From Bufo bufo (taxonomy: Eukaryota > Chordata > Amphibia > Anura > Bufonidae): a stretch of 64,000 nucleotides of DNA. The notes under the pieces are model-generated. The model made no database searches, had not been told where the DNA came from, and worked only from the letters and a program-made list of their open reading frames with translations. Location of the stretch: NCBI RefSeq assembly GCF_905171765.1, contig NC_053392.1, positions 498,586,556 to 498,650,555 on the forward strand, in the 5' to 3' direction. Both the position numbers and the translations under genes were made by a program. Below are positions 1-11,659 of this stretch, in pieces (the stretch's first letter is position 1; every line of letters begins with the position of its first letter).

Positions 1-190
1 TGAACCATGTCTCAGTAACAGCCACTAAATATATATTCTCAGATGCCATTATAGACTCAAGTTCATTGATCTTATTCCCTAAACTGTGAGCATTTGTAGA
101 CAAGACTCTGAGCTTGCCATTTCTTAACCTATGTGCTACTGGCATCTTCTGGCATTGTTCCGGGGGGCAGTCGGACTGCTGGATTATCAC
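1..190 (-). pseudogene. LINE ORF2, N-terminal start only (copy 1)
   Basis: This is the first 63 or so codons of the ORF2 that is seen more fully at 23065-24180. The ATG is at 190-188 on the minus strand and the frame runs off the window edge before the endonuclease core is complete. It begins 18 bases downstream of the ORF1 stop region, the compact ORF1-ORF2 order typical of CR1/L2-type LINEs. Identity follows from the near-identical sequence in copy 2. Confidence 0.8.
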
Positions 191-207
191 TCTTTTGCTC
201 CCCTTTC

Positions 208-1158
208 CTAGTTTAAATGCTCCTTAGCATATACTTTGAACTGTTCACTGAGGACATTCGTTTCCTTGAGAGAAAGATGCAAACCATCTTTCTTGTACAG
301 TTCTTTTCCATTCCAACGAGAGCTAACATGAGACACAAAGCCAAACCCTTGGTTCATACACCATTCACCAAGCCATACATTGAATTCCTTAATGCGCATC
401 TTCCTGTCATGCTGAAGGTTATGCACAGGCAAAACTGCAGAGAATGAAACAGTTGATGCAACCTCCCGTATATCATTTCCAAGTGTGTGAAAAGCTTCCT
501 TCACCTTTGAAACCTCATTGCAAGCCAGATCATTTGTCCCATGATGGAAAATAGCATCCACCTCCCTTTTCTGCTTTGCTTGCCTAACAATATTAAGGAT
601 ACGTCATCTATCCCTGCTAGTGGTAGCACCAGGGAGACATCTCACAAAACCATTTTCCTCAAACTTCACACCTCTTATGATGGAATCGCCCACCAACAGC
701 TGCTTACTATCAGTTCTCACCTTATTCTTTTTGTCTTTGGCTGCAGTCTTGCATACTTTAGGCATGGGAGATGATTGTTCCTCACCCACTTTGCCTGAGC
801 CATCCTCCATGTTGCTCTTGCACTCTGAAAGTGCTGCAAATGAATTATGGAGAGCCACAGACTGTGGGACATGTCTTCTTTCAACAACTCTCAGTCTACC
901 AGAACCTGCAGAAACCCATCTTCCATTTCTAGGGGGCCTCTGTGGCAGTGGCATTGCAACATTCTCAGCCTGAGTTTGTTTAACAGTTAATTTACAAATC
1001 TCAGACTTCAAAAATGGAATTTCCTGCTGCATTATGGAGAGCTGTCTACAGATCAGACAGCATCCAAACCTCCGAAGAGTGGAACCTGAAATAAAAGCAC
1101 AACAATTCCTGCACTGAACCAGGTCTGCCATTTTAAAGAGGGGAAAGATTTTAAACAA
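208..1158 (-). pseudogene. CR1/L2-type LINE ORF1 with SGNH esterase domain (copy 1)
   Basis: One frame of about 317 codons, broken by a single in-frame TGA at 604-606. The N-terminus is cysteine-rich (QCRNCC, then GCCLIC), as expected for the zinc-finger-like start of CR1-clade ORF1 proteins. The middle and end carry SGNH hydrolase blocks: LLVGDSIIRG with the GDS serine, HHGTND with the Asn, and DGLHLS with the Asp-x-x-His pair. ORF1 of this clade is a nucleic-acid-binding protein with an esterase domain of uncertain role in retrotransposition. The same stop is present in copy 2, so it predates the duplication. Codon 4 of HHGTND's lead-in differs from copy 2 (IFHH here, IVHH there). Confidence 0.82.
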
Positions 1159-1159
1159 A

Positions 1160-2852
1160 CAAATCTTACTTTTTTAGGTTGTATCCACCTCCAGATTACC
1201 TCCTGAATATCTCCTGAATATCTCCAATGCACTTATAAATGCAGCACTTGAGAATGCAGCAAGCATGGTGACTTATGTCACCCTCACGAGTCTCATGGTC
1301 GTGTCCCTGACCACTCGCAACACCTGCTCCCAGCAGGCCTACAGGAATAAGCAGTTGACCTCTCCTCCAAATGTGGGCTGGGCAGTAGCTGCTGACTGTA
1401 CTCAGTAATATCTTCCTAACTAAAAAGCAAAGAAGATGGCGGCATACATTCTTTGCCTGGCAGAAGGAGCAGAAAAGGAAAAAGCCATGTTCAGGACAGG
1501 TGAGGGCACAGAGCTTATTCCTGGGCCATTCCAACTAAGTGTGGCGTCAGAGGAGCCCACAGACTCTTGGCTGTGAGTGTCTGATGTCATATTAGATGAT
1601 GTTGAAGACCAAGTCAACCATTCCAGGACAGCGGGATTTGTCATTCAAACACAACCGCTGGATGACACTGGCAGCTCTGACCTATTGCTGCAGCTGCTGC
1701 TACCATTCTTCTGATGCTACTTCTTCTGGCTTCAGTAAAATTTTTGCCACTGCCTGTTACTTTGGAGGGCCCTGGCACCTCATTGTTGGTACGGTGACAG
1801 TAACTGTATATGTAAAATAAGTTATTCAGTGTCATTGTGGACAACCCAATTACTATACCTATACCTATAATATTATTATACAGCTTATTCACCTCAATTT
1901 GAGAATAAAAGCCTAATGGAATTGATTATTTATGAAATCAGGTGGGCATCCTAATAACAGTTATATTTCACAGGTTATTCACCCCAATTTGAGAATCAAG
2001 GCCTAATTGAATTGTTTATCTACGAAACAAGGTAGCCACCCCAATAACAGTTTAATTAAAAAGCTTATTCACCCCAATTTGAGAATCAAAGCGTAATATA
2101 ATTGCTTATCTACTAAACAAGGTAGCCACCCAATAAGTTATATTACACTGGTTATTCACCCCAATTTGAGAATAAATGCGTAATAGAATTCCTTATCTAT
2201 TAAACAAGGTGGGCACCCCATAACAGTTATATCACACAGCTTATTCACCCAAATTTGAGAATCAAAGCGTAATAGAATTGGTTATCTATTAAACAAGGTG
2301 GGCACCACAATAACAGTTATATCACGCAGGTTATTCACCTCAATTTTAGAATAAATGCGTAATAGAATTGCTTATCTATTAAACAAGAGGATTGATGCAA
2401 ACTGTCTCCCATCGATCCCCTCAGCATAAAGAGCCTGCATTGTGCTGCAGTTTCCCTATACTTCCCCTATGCTCTCCCTACAGTGTCTGAAAACTCTCCC
2501 TACAGTGTCTGAAAACTCTCCCTACGATCTCGCTACACTGTCCCTATCCCAGATTGTACTATTAAAAGCTTTGTAAGGCACTTGTCATGTCTCTCCCTAT
2601 GCTCAGCTCACTTTAAAATGGCAAAGAATGGGCAGGATGAGGCTTTTTATAGAGCTGTGACATCACAGGGGCTAGCTATCTGTTGACTGGCTGGCTGCAC
2701 AGCATTATGGGTGATCCCTGATTCCCAGACTTCTTACTTTCGCTTTGTAACATGTGCAGCAGCCATTTAAGAAAAAATCTGATTTGTTAACACGAAGCAC
2801 GAGGAAATTCGGATCAAATTCCTTTTCGTTAACTTTGATTCGCTCAACACTA
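1160..2852. mobile_element. hAT-type element, one end only, interrupted by the LINE (copy 1)
   Basis: The segment ends at 2852 with TTCGCTCAACACTA, the same terminus seen at 23051-23064 at the end of the large hAT block. Inward from the terminus it has a subterminal region, a TATA-like GC-poor stretch, then a six-unit tandem array (1883-2388) and then degenerate open frames at 1420-1892 on the minus strand. Tandem arrays next to the 5' end are also present in the two better preserved hATs of this window. The LINE appears to sit inside this element, because its 5' end abuts this segment near 1160. The other terminus is not in the window and no target duplication can be tested. Confidence 0.6.
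1883..2388. repeat. Tandem array, 88-91 bp unit, about six copies (copy 1)
   Basis: Units start at 1883, 1974, 2063, 2151, 2239 and 2330 with the motif TTATTCACCCCAATTTGAGA. Each unit contains a TTATCTA(T/C)(T/G)AAACAAGG block and an ATAACAGTTATAT block. Units differ by several point changes, so this is an old array. It lies within the hAT terminal segment. Confidence 0.9.
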
Positions 2853-4440
2853 GATATACAATTTATTTTCAATGGTAGTCAATGGATTATATATGAAATT
2901 GTATGCATCCATCAAAGGTACTGTATATCAGAAGTATTTCACAACATATAGTGGCAACATATACTGCAAACAAAGAGTAGACAGAGATTCAAAGAAACCA
3001 GAAATCTTACCGGCAGATACATAAAACTAATGTCAGTAATCCTGTTCTGTTCTTACCTTATACAACTGATGATGTCATGCATACATATTTTAATGGTGCA
3101 AATCAAATATTATAATGCCAGAGAAAAATGAATACATTCATAAAGCTACACCATGCTGACACAACACCTTTTAAATCAGGAAGTCTTGTTACCCTCACAA
3201 AAGTAAGTTTCTGTTAAAACACTTATTTCTTTTTATAGTCGCAAACTCCTAAGTAATCAATGTATGCTGTAATACTCAAGAGATTCCAACACTGCTTGCC
3301 TGTAAGCATTTGCGAAGAACAGACATCATGTTGTTGGAATTACTTAGTGGAAGTATACCCAGGTTTCTTATGAACATAGAGGTGTGATGGATTCATCATA
3401 CGCTGTACAACCATAGAAAATAATATTTCATTTTCCAGTAATGTGCAGTAATTTTTTTTCTTATACAGGTTTCTGCCTGTTCCCTACTTCCTTCTTAATT
3501 TTAATTTTCCTGAATCAAATGTTTTCTTTATAAGTACGGTACTCATAAATTATTGTTTTATATAATTTTGCCTGCATTTTCATACCCTTATTCATGCCAT
3601 TGTGACTCCTATTTCCTTACTTTAAGTTATTATAGTAAACTAACACATTTCATGTCATATATATAACAAAATATCTAAAAAAAATACATACATTTCCTGG
3701 CAGCTCCTTTACAGCTCTTGAGTGAATTCCATATCATTGGAATTATAACAGCTTTATTTATTACTATTCACACCAACTCCATGCAATGGAGATTTAATTA
3801 TGTATTTATAGTTATGAAGGAGTGATTTTTTCTCCCAACTAAATCATCCCTATGCTTAACTTCTTTGTTAATTTAAAATACTTTAAAGTGCACAAGCATC
3901 TACAACATACATAAATATAGTAGAATTAATATTTGTTAGCTATTATATTTCTTTTTTCTTTACTACATATATTTCACTTATGGTATATTTTCTATAAAAA
4001 ATATTATTTTATTCATTTATTTAGCTCTAACATATTCCTTAGCACAAAGACTGCTATCACTCTAAGGAGTCTTTGGTATTTTCCAGATGGCACAGGAACC
4101 TGAATCTTTACAGGTTCATTTTGGACAAATCCACTAAAATGGGGCAAAGCGTAATTTTAGTGCACATGTCGGTAGGAAAAAAGCACTAGGGAGAAAGAAG
4201 AAGGGTTTTCACATGACCCTGAGAGGAAGCGGGGGAGGGTTTGCCCTGATTGGCTCCCAGGCTGACAGGCAGCCTGGATGAGCCAATCAGTGTTGCAGCA
4301 GGCAGGGAGGTGCCCTAGCAGAATGAGCAGAATGCCAGTCTGTGCTGGGCTGTGAATGAGGGTGGTTGAGTCTTTGTGTCTACGAGAAAAACAATCTTAG
4401 GGAGTCAGGGACAGGGAAAAATCAGCCAGGGGCAGTTGAA
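2853..4440. other. AT-rich stretch with no recognised feature (copy 1)
   Basis: No convincing ORF, terminal repeat or gene is visible. The TA at 2949-2950 is the empty target of the mariner that occupies 26930-28491 in copy 2. The sequence is AT-rich with short T runs. It is nearly identical to 28494-29994. Confidence 0.6.
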
Positions 4441-4468
4441 AATCAATCAATCAATCAATCAATCAATC
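4441..4468. repeat. (AATC)7 microsatellite
   Basis: Seven perfect AATC units followed by TT. The homologous site in copy 2 (29995-30010) has four units, so the two copies differ by three repeat units. Confidence 0.95.
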
Positions 4469-4553
4469 TTATTGCCAGGGAAAGTTAAGAGAAAGTCTTG
4501 GATTCCAAAGAAGTATCGTGTGTGTTGTGTACAATAGAGAGAAGCAGGGCAGC

Positions 4554-5137
4554 TGTCACAGGTAATGGGGAGGGGAAAACACCAGATAACACACAGAAGG
4601 AAATAGACCGGGCCTCAAAGCTAAGGGAGAGGCATGGTGACCTCCTAGGAATCCCTAGACCTCTCCCTGACTCCTGCCAATATGAGTAAACCCTGAAGGT
4701 GGAAATACTCATACACAGAATCCTTAGCCCTGGAGACCCTGGAAATTCCTAGGAGTGGTGGCAGGGAATGAGACTACTGGTTCCTTCCCAGATGAAGGAA
4801 CCAGCGTTTCCCTGAGGCCTAGAAAACAACAAACACAAGCGAACAACAAAATGCAAAACAAAATGCACTTAGCTTAAAGAAGAATGGAGGAGCAGGAGAT
4901 CCAAAGGAACAACGCACCAGCTTAACCAACTCCAGCAGGAAATATCAACCGCATGGTAAGCAGTGTGAGTCAGAACTAAATAGAGCCTCATTAATGACCA
5001 CAAGCTGCACCTGACAAGAAGGGTGGTCATTACCAAACAACAACACTGCAAGATGAAAACAGAGAGACTGTCAGATACCCTCACGTGCCGCCAGTCTCTC
5101 AGATCTTCTCACCTCTGCCATGGGAGGGACCGTGACA
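4554..5137 (-). mobile_element. Solo LTR, gypsy-like, 584 bp, TSD gcagc (copy 1)
   Basis: The segment begins TGTCACAGG and ends CCGTGACA and is flanked by the perfect 5-bp target duplication GCAGC at 4549-4553 and 5138-5142. The TGTCACGG start, read on the minus strand, resembles the 3' LTR of the gypsy element at 22339, which sets the orientation. No internal retrotransposon sequence is present, so this is a solo LTR left by LTR-LTR recombination. It shares short blocks (TAATGACCAC, TGCGGTTGATA) with the LTR at 8585, so the two are probably related families. Confidence 0.88.
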
Positions 5138-5142
5138 GCAGC

Positions 5143-5515
5143 TGATAGACAGGGAAAGAGGAGACAGGACCTGTGGCTATGCCTGCTATCAGAAGTGCAG
5201 GTACACCTCAAAAGTAGCTACATGCAAAAAAAATACTTGCATTTCATTTTCACAGAAATCTTTTTTCTGTGGGGTTCAAAATATAATTAAGCAGCATACA
5301 TATTAAAATATTTAAATTTGCTTAGGGGGGTTAAATTTGTTTAAGGTGCAGCATAAATATACATGATCACTGCATCAATAGCACCAGTTTTTCAATGTCC
5401 AGGCAAATCTGGGGCCTGCATCATGCCACTAATGCCTCAATTGTCACTTTCCATGTACTCACTTTCCACAAGGTTGAAATGTAACATTTTTTGGGGGGAG
5501 GTGGAGCTAAATTTG
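5143..5515. other. Unassigned; contains a diverged direct repeat of 7584-7870
   Basis: The text from AAGGTGCAGCATAAATA (about 5343) recurs on the far side of the TTAA element at about 7582, and GCCTGCATCATG...CACTAATGCC at about 5416 recurs at about 7809. The flank was therefore itself repeated before or during insertion of the element between. No gene is visible. Confidence 0.5.
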
Positions 5516-7583
5516 TTCAACCTCTTCAGGACACATGACGTAACGGTAAGGCATGTTGTCCTGGTACTTAAGGACACATGACGTTCTGTCCGTCATGTGT
5601 ATTTCCGCCGGGCGGTGGTGATCGGAACAAGGTGTCTGCTCAAATCATTGAGCAGGCACCATGGCTAAATGCGCGGGGGGGTCCCGTGACAATTCAGACC
5701 TGCGGTTTGCGGCTTTTACCTGCGGTTGTGGCGGCGGCGGGCGGTGCCATCGGGTCCCCAATGCGGCTGTAAGGGGGATACGATGGCATGCAAGGCAGCG
5801 CGATGCCTAAGGAAGGCATCGCGCTGCCTTCCGGTGACGAGCCTGTGAGATCTAGCCTGGATCTCACAGGCCGGAAGCTGTATGAGTAATACTCACTGTA
5901 TTACTCATACAGCCAATGCATTCCAATACAGAAGTATTGGAATGTATTGTAAAGGGATTAGACCCCCAAAAGTTCAAGTCCCAAAGTGGGACAAAAAATA
6001 AAGTAAGAAAAAAAGTGGAAAAAATAAAGTTTTCCCCCCAAAAAATTAAAAGTTTCAAGTAAAAATAAAAACAAAAACGTCATTTTCCTCAAATAAAGTA
6101 AAAAAAAATTGGAAAAAAATTGGGGGAAAAAAAAGGTATACATATTAGGTATCGCTGCGTCCGTATCAACCGGCTCTATAAAAATATCACATGACCTAAC
6201 CCCTCAGATGAACACCGTAAAAAAAAAAAACTGTGCTAAATAAACAATTTTTTGTCACCTTACATCACAAAAAATGTAATAGCAAGCGATCAAAAAGTCA
6301 TATGCACCCCAAAATAATGCCAATCAAACCGTCATCTCATCCCGCAAAAAATGAGACCCTACCTAAGATAATCGCCCGAAAGCTGAAAAAACTATGGCTC
6401 TCAGAATATGGAGACACTAAAACATGATATTTTTTTTTGTTTCAAAAATGATATTATTGTGTAAAACTTGCATAAATAAAAATAAAGTATACATATTAGG
6501 TATCGCCGCATCCGTGACAACCTGGTCTATAAAAATACCACATGATCTAACCTGTCAGATGAATGTTGTAAATAAAAAATAAAAACAGCTATTTCTTGTT
6601 ACCTTGCCTCACAAAAAGTGTAATATAGAGCAACCAAAAATCATATGTAGCCTAAACTAGTACCAACAATACTGCCACCCTATCCCGTAGTTTCTAAAAT
6701 GGGGTCACTTTTATGGAGTTTCTACTCTAGGGGTGCATCAGGGGGCTTCAAATGGGACATGGTGTTAAAAAAAACAGTCCAGTAAAACCTGCCTTCCAAA
6801 AACCGTATGGCATTCCTTTCCTTCTGTGCCCTGCCGTGTGCCCATACAGCGGTTTACAACCACATATGGGGTGTTTCTGTAAACTACAGAATCAGAGCCA
6901 TAAACATTGAGTTTTGTTTGGCTGTTAACCCATGCTTTGTAAAAGTAAAAAAAATATTAAAATGGAAAATCTGCCAAAAAAGTGAAATTTTGAAATTGTA
7001 TCTCTATTTTCCATTAATTCTTGTGAAACACCTAAAGGGTTAACAAAGTTTGTAAAATCAGTTTTGAATACCTTGAGGGGGTTAGTTTCTATAATGGGGT
7101 CATTTTTGGGTGGTTTCTATTATGTAAGCCTCGCAAAGTGACTTCAGACCTGAACTGGTCCCTAAAATTTGGGTTTTTGAAAATTTCAGAAAAATTTCAA
7201 GATTTGCTTCTAAACTTCTAAGCCTTGTAACATCCCCAAAAAATAAAATATCATTCCCAAAATGATCCAAACATGAAGTAGACATATGGGGAATGTAAAG
7301 TAATAACTATTTTTGGAGGTATTACTATGTATTATAGAAGTAGAGAAATTGAAACTTTTTTTGGTAAATTTGGTATTTTTTTATAAATAAAAATTACGGT
7401 ATTTTTTTTTACTTCATTTTACCAGTGTCATGAAGTACAATATGTGACGAAAAAACGATCTCAGAATGGCCTGGATAAGTCAAAGCGTTTTAAAGTTATC
7501 ACCACTTAAAATGACACTGGTCAGATTTGCAAAAAATGTCCTGGTCCTTAAGGTGAAATTAGGCTGTGTCCCAAAGGGGTTAA
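5516..7583. mobile_element. TTAA-type non-autonomous DNA transposon, about 2.07 kb (copy 1)
   Basis: The left end reads TTCAACCTCTTCAGGACAC and the right end GTCCCAAAGGGGTTAA, a decayed and a good version of a terminus related to TTAACCCCTTAAGGAC. The same termini and interior occur at 44016-45881 and, joined to a piggyBac transposase, from 57520. This makes it a probable piggyBac-type derivative. Internally, a block starting GTATACATATTAGGTATCGC at about 6136 is repeated in direct orientation about 350 bp further on. No transposase frame is present. Confidence 0.72.
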
Positions 7584-8378
7584 GGTGCAGCATAAATGTA
7601 CATGATGACGGAATCAATACAGAAATTTTCTCACAGTCCAGGCAGGCTGAATGTGATCAGTAGACCTCTCCTTGATGCTGGCGCCCCATCTTGCCACTCT
7701 TGTTGTCTGTATGTCTGCCTACCATCACATTGTGTACATTGTGCCTACCATCACATTAGTGCATTATGCCACATTCCAACCATCACATTCTGTATGGCTG
7801 CTGCTGCGGCCTGCATCATGTCACTAATGCCATTTGTCACCCATCATGTTCCCTCAAGACACTTTAAAAAAAAAATCATAACACTGTGTGTTTAAACATC
7901 ATATTCCCATTATCATTTTTGGAAGCTTTGTCATATGAAAAAGCACGAGACATGAGAGTCTTTTTAAACACTCTGTATGTTAACACAATCAAATGTGCAT
8001 TTACCCATAGCTATGTATGCCAGTGTCACTCAGACATCATTACTTTTGCTGTCATTGAGTGCCAGGGCAAGGGGAGGGGGGAAGAAAAAAAAAATCTTAA
8101 AAAAGCATCGAAAAGAGATAACAGATATTTCCTAAAAATTAGTCCTAAGAGGATAGAGGGGGTTATATACCAACTTTCAGGGCAATTGGAGCAACTTTGG
8201 TTTAGCATGAACGATTGGAGTCCGAACCAAACTTTTTAAAAAATTCTACGAACTGGACCCAAAACGAATCTTGACTGATTCCTTCATATCTACATCGCTC
8301 ATATGATTTTCTATTGGGGCTAGCAATCATAATTCCAAATTAACCTATCATTATGTTTTTGAAAGGTGGGAGGACATA
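7584..8378. other. Unassigned spacer (copy 1), contains the empty TTAA site at 7980-7983
   Basis: No gene or terminal repeats are visible. TGTATG-TTAA-CACAATC at 7974-7990 is the undisturbed target of the palindromic element inserted at 33554-34241 in copy 2. Confidence 0.6.
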
Positions 8379-8453
8379 CCTTGGTTGGATTAGAACCCAA
8401 GACTTTAGAGCTGCAAGATGACAATGCTAACTCTTGAGCCAACCTTGCCTGTA
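8379..8453 (-). repeat. Decayed tRNA-derived SINE-like segment (copy 1)
   Basis: Read on the minus strand it has TTGGCTCAAGAGTTAGCA, close to a pol III A box, and GGGTTCTAATCCAACC, close to a B box (GGTTCGAATCC), about 40 bases apart. This spacing and text match tRNA-derived SINE heads common in fish and amphibians. It is not a functional tRNA, because the arms do not close. No tail or target duplication was recognised. Confidence 0.6.
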
Positions 8454-8584
8454 ATACAGTCGATTTTGTAATCTTGAGTGTGCTGTTTTGAATGTATTAC
8501 CATTGTTTGGGGCATTGGTTATCTCTATATGGTGGGCATTTTAGCTTGTACTGCATTTCACACCTGATTGGCCCTATATAGAGA

Positions 8585-9169
8585 TGTCACGGTTCCTCAG
8601 GTGACTGATGTCAGGAAATCAAGATATTGGCTGAGCGTGGAGGAATCTAACAGCCTCCTTGATTTATCTTGATTCAGTGTTTAGAAGTTAATGACCACTT
8701 CCCCTTTCTCCGCTGTTGCTCAGTGGTCATCACTTCTACCCTTTATAGTCTCACCCCACACTTCTGACTATGCGGTTGATAGCTTCATTTGGGTTTGGCT
8801 GAGCTGGTGTGAGATCCTCTCTTGAGTTCCTGTTCTTCCATCTCTACAGAAGTTAAGTGTCACGTTTTTTTGTATTTGTTATATTCCCTGTTGTTGTATC
8901 TGGGCCTGAGAAAGAGACTTCCATTCATCCATCAGGGGAGGAATGGGTTGTCTCTGGTCCTATACTTATTCAAGGGCCTTATAGGGAAATCAGGGCCTAG
9001 TTATCCTGCTTATGAATATTCCTACCTATTCATATTGATAGGTAGTCAGGGCCCGGATTAGGGTTATCTAGGAGGTGACCTGTTTCTTCCCTAGTTTCCA
9101 GGCCCAGTTACTGTTCCCCTTCCCTCCTGTGTTCAGTGTGGAGTTTCCCCCCCCACACTGATCGTGACA
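8585..9169 (+). mobile_element. Solo LTR, gypsy-like, 585 bp, TSD agaga (copy 1)
   Basis: Starts TGTCACGG and ends GATCGTGACA, giving the TGTCACG/CGTGACA inverted ends of an LTR, and is flanked by the perfect 5-bp duplication AGAGA at 8580-8584 and 9170-9174. There is no internal region. The orientation follows the coding-strand gypsy LTR at 22339 (TGTCACGAGG). In copy 2 the first bases are TGTCATGG, a C-to-T change. Confidence 0.9.
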
Positions 9170-9174
9170 AGAGA

Positions 9175-9987
9175 CACTGCAGTTAGCACTAATATACTCA
9201 GTTTGAGTATAGCGGATAGCACTTTTTTCAGCACATGGCATAGGGTATTGTGAATGGCACTAAATGGGGAGTTTATAAATATCAGTATATAGGAGCATGT
9301 TTGGTTACATTTTCTGGCAAGCTTTATGGCTAGCTCTAATGATGTCAGTGGGGTACAGACCTAGCAGAGACCTTTTGTTAGATCCTGGATGCCAGCAGCA
9401 GTGCCTGTCAGCAAGCATTAGCACCCACATCCAGTTTCCATAGCAACTCTGACAGAACTCTGAATTCAGAAGTGCCAGCCAATCAAATGCTTATTAAATC
9501 ATGCAGGTCATGTGACTCATGGTGCATCATGTGACTAACAGGATTTTTGACTGCATTTCTGGATCTGCTTCTGACTGCCGATTTTGCCATTATGAATCCT
9601 GTTGCCTGATTTCTGCCTCAATTTTGACCCTGTCTCTGTTTGCATTTGGACCTTGACATAACCCTCTGTGTTTGACCCAGCTTGGTATAGTTACTCCTTT
9701 TGTCTATTGATTTGTCTCTGTTGTCCTCTCCTGGTTTTGACCCGGTTCGTTTATTCCTCCTGGTTTGCTATTTTCACCTGTCATTACATTTTTATACCAT
9801 ACGCCCTGCACTTAGTCAGGAAGGAACTTCCATCCAGTTGTGGGCCATCATTTAGGACAGATCTTGCAAGTAAGTAGGGAGAGTGGTGTGGGTGAATTTT
9901 TATGACTGCACTACAGTGACACCTTTTCTGAGCCCTAAGAATGGCTCTTGTTGACCAGATACCTCCAGCAGATACTCAACAACTAAA
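9175..9987. other. Unassigned; possible degenerate LTR-like tail
   Basis: From about 9540 to 9850 the text is a pyrimidine-rich series of TTTGACCC, CTGTTTGC and CCTGGTTTTGACC-type blocks that resembles the R/U5 part of amphibian gypsy LTRs. I could not find matching TG/CA ends or a target duplication. No gene is visible. Confidence 0.35.
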
Positions 9988-9991
9988 TTAA

Positions 9992-10667
9992 AAGGCGTTC
10001 TCCGGGAATTAAGAAAATGAAAATACTTAAATAGTACGGTACTTTATTAAAAATGTATTCCCAAATACCTTTAATTTGTTATAATGCCTTGTTTTGTCTG
10101 GGCAGCAATCATCAAGGGAAATAAAATGGCCGCCGTAAGTACACAATAAACCTGTCCTAATCACACAGGAGGACAAGTTACTTCACAACACTGATCTAAA
10201 GAGATGCCTTATCCTCCTCTCTGCTCTTCTTGGAGACACGAAGTACAGAGAGGACGGGCAGGACTTACTGTGGTAATGTGTTGCTGTGGTAATGGAGACT
10301 GCATACAAGTGCTGCTGCTCATTAGCTGCACCCCCACCTCCTCTCTGTACTTCATGTCTTCGCATGAACTCCATTCCTACAGAGATTCAGCTAAAGAATA
10401 CATTAAGCTGTATTCAGGATCATGATCCCTGACAAGCAAAGCAGAGAGGAGACAGCTCTTTACTTCATTGTTCTGAAGTAACTTGTCCTCCTGTGTGATT
10501 AGGACAGGTTTTGTGTGAACTAATAGGATGGCGGCCATTTTGTTTCCCCTGATGATTGCTCCTCAGACAAAACGAGCCATTAGAACTAATGAAAGGTATT
10601 TAAGAATATCATTATAATAAATTAATATTTAAAGTATTTTCATTTTCCTAATTCCTGGATAATCCCT
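9992..10667. mobile_element. TTAA fold-back MITE, 676 bp (copy 1)
   Basis: Flanked by TTAA at 9988-9991 and 10668-10671. The left end AAGGCGTTCTCCGGGAATTA and the right end (reverse complement AGGGATTATCCAGGAATTAG) are imperfect inverted repeats. Further inverted blocks occur inside, for example TCACACAGGAGGACAAGTTACTT at about 10161 against its complement at about 10477, and AATGGCCGCC at about 10126 against GGCGGCCATT at about 10531. The ORFs in it read across both arms and are not genes. TTAA duplication points to piggyBac- or Kolobok-type mobilisation. Confidence 0.82.
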
Positions 10668-10897
10668 TTAAGGTAAATATTTAAATTTATAATATAATAT
10701 GAAAGTATATATAAAGACTTAGCATTCAACAACTCCACCTGAACTATCCAGGCTAACCCCAAAAGACTTGTAGCTGTTAATGTAGCGAAAGGTGATTCTG
10801 CAAAGTATTGACTCAGGGAGCTGAATACAAATGCACGCCACACTTTCCAGATTTTTATTCATAAATAAATAAATGTATCATTTGTGTTGGTCTATTA

Positions 10898-11055
10898 CAG
10901 GGGTCAGCAACCTCCGGCACTCCAGCTGTGGTGAAACTACGACTCCCAGCATGCACACTTGCTTGGCTGTCCTCAGAACTCCCAAAGAAGTGAATGGAGC
11001 ATGCTGGGAGTTGTAGTTTCACAACAACTTGGGTTCTGGAGGTTGCTGATCTCTG
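10898..11055. mobile_element. Small hAT-type MITE, 158 bp (copy 1)
   Basis: Begins CAGGGGTCAGCAACCTCC and ends GGAGGTTGCTGATCTCTG, inverted termini in the hAT style. The 8-bp flanks are GTCTATTA (10890-10897) and GTCTATCA (11056-11063), 7 of 8 matching here and 8 of 8 in copy 2. The interior is itself palindromic around CTCCCAGCATGC and GCATGCTGGGAG. Confidence 0.85.
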
Positions 11056-11264
11056 GTCTATCACATAAAGCCCCAATAAAATACATTTAAGTTTGTGGGT
11101 GTAACTGTAAAAATGTGGAAAAGTTAAAGGCGTATGAATACTTTTTCAAGCACTGTAGTTACTAGGTGACCATGAAGCAGAAGAGACCCTTTATTATATC
11201 TTTTCATGGGACAACACTGAATATTTGATACAATGTAAAGTAGTCAGTGTACAGCTTTTCTAAC

Positions 11265-11541
11265 GGTCCATTCACACGTCTGTAGGTGTCGAACACCGGC
11301 AATGTGCGTTCCGCATTTCGCGGACCTCACATTGCCGGCACTATAATAGAAAATGCTTTTTCTTGTCCACAGTTGCGAACAAGAATAGGACATGTTCTAT
11401 TTTTTTTCGGGAACAGAATTGCGTATCCGGAAGTGCGGATGCAGACAGCACATAGCATCCATTCTAGCCCCTTTGAAAATGAATGGGTCCGCAAAATCCA
11501 GAATGGATCCGGGAAAAAATTGCAGACGTGTGAATGGACCC
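11265..11541. mobile_element. MITE, 277 bp, inside Tc1 terminal repeat (copy 1)
   Basis: GGTCCATTCACACGTCTG at the left is the reverse complement of CAGACGTGTGAATGGACC at the right, perfect inverted termini. The surrounding Tc1 text resumes after it (CAGTGTAAATTTG). The flanks (TCTAAC and CGAACA) do not give a clear target duplication. The ORFs on both strands are by-products of the palindrome. Confidence 0.8.
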
Positions 11542-11659
11542 GAACAGTGTAAATTTGGTGTGCCCTCAAAATAACTTAACCCAAACCATTAATGTCTAAT
11601 CAGCTGGCAACAAAAGTGAAACAACCCTAAGTTAAAATGGCAAAATTGTGCCCAAAGTG

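Noticed and set aside
1196..1892. Minus-strand ORFs (112, 74 and 83 codons) as a possible gene next to the LINE
   Set aside because: They recur in copy 2 with differing ends, have no recognisable domain, and lie in the hAT terminal segment. They are at most remnants of a transposase N-terminus.
1883..2388. Possible CRISPR-like array (regular repeats)
   Set aside because: The 88-91 bp units are contiguous, with no short repeat separated by unique spacers, and the setting is eukaryotic.
8379..8453. Possible functional tRNA gene on the minus strand
   Set aside because: A- and B-box-like segments are present, but the acceptor and anticodon arms do not pair. A decayed SINE is the better reading.
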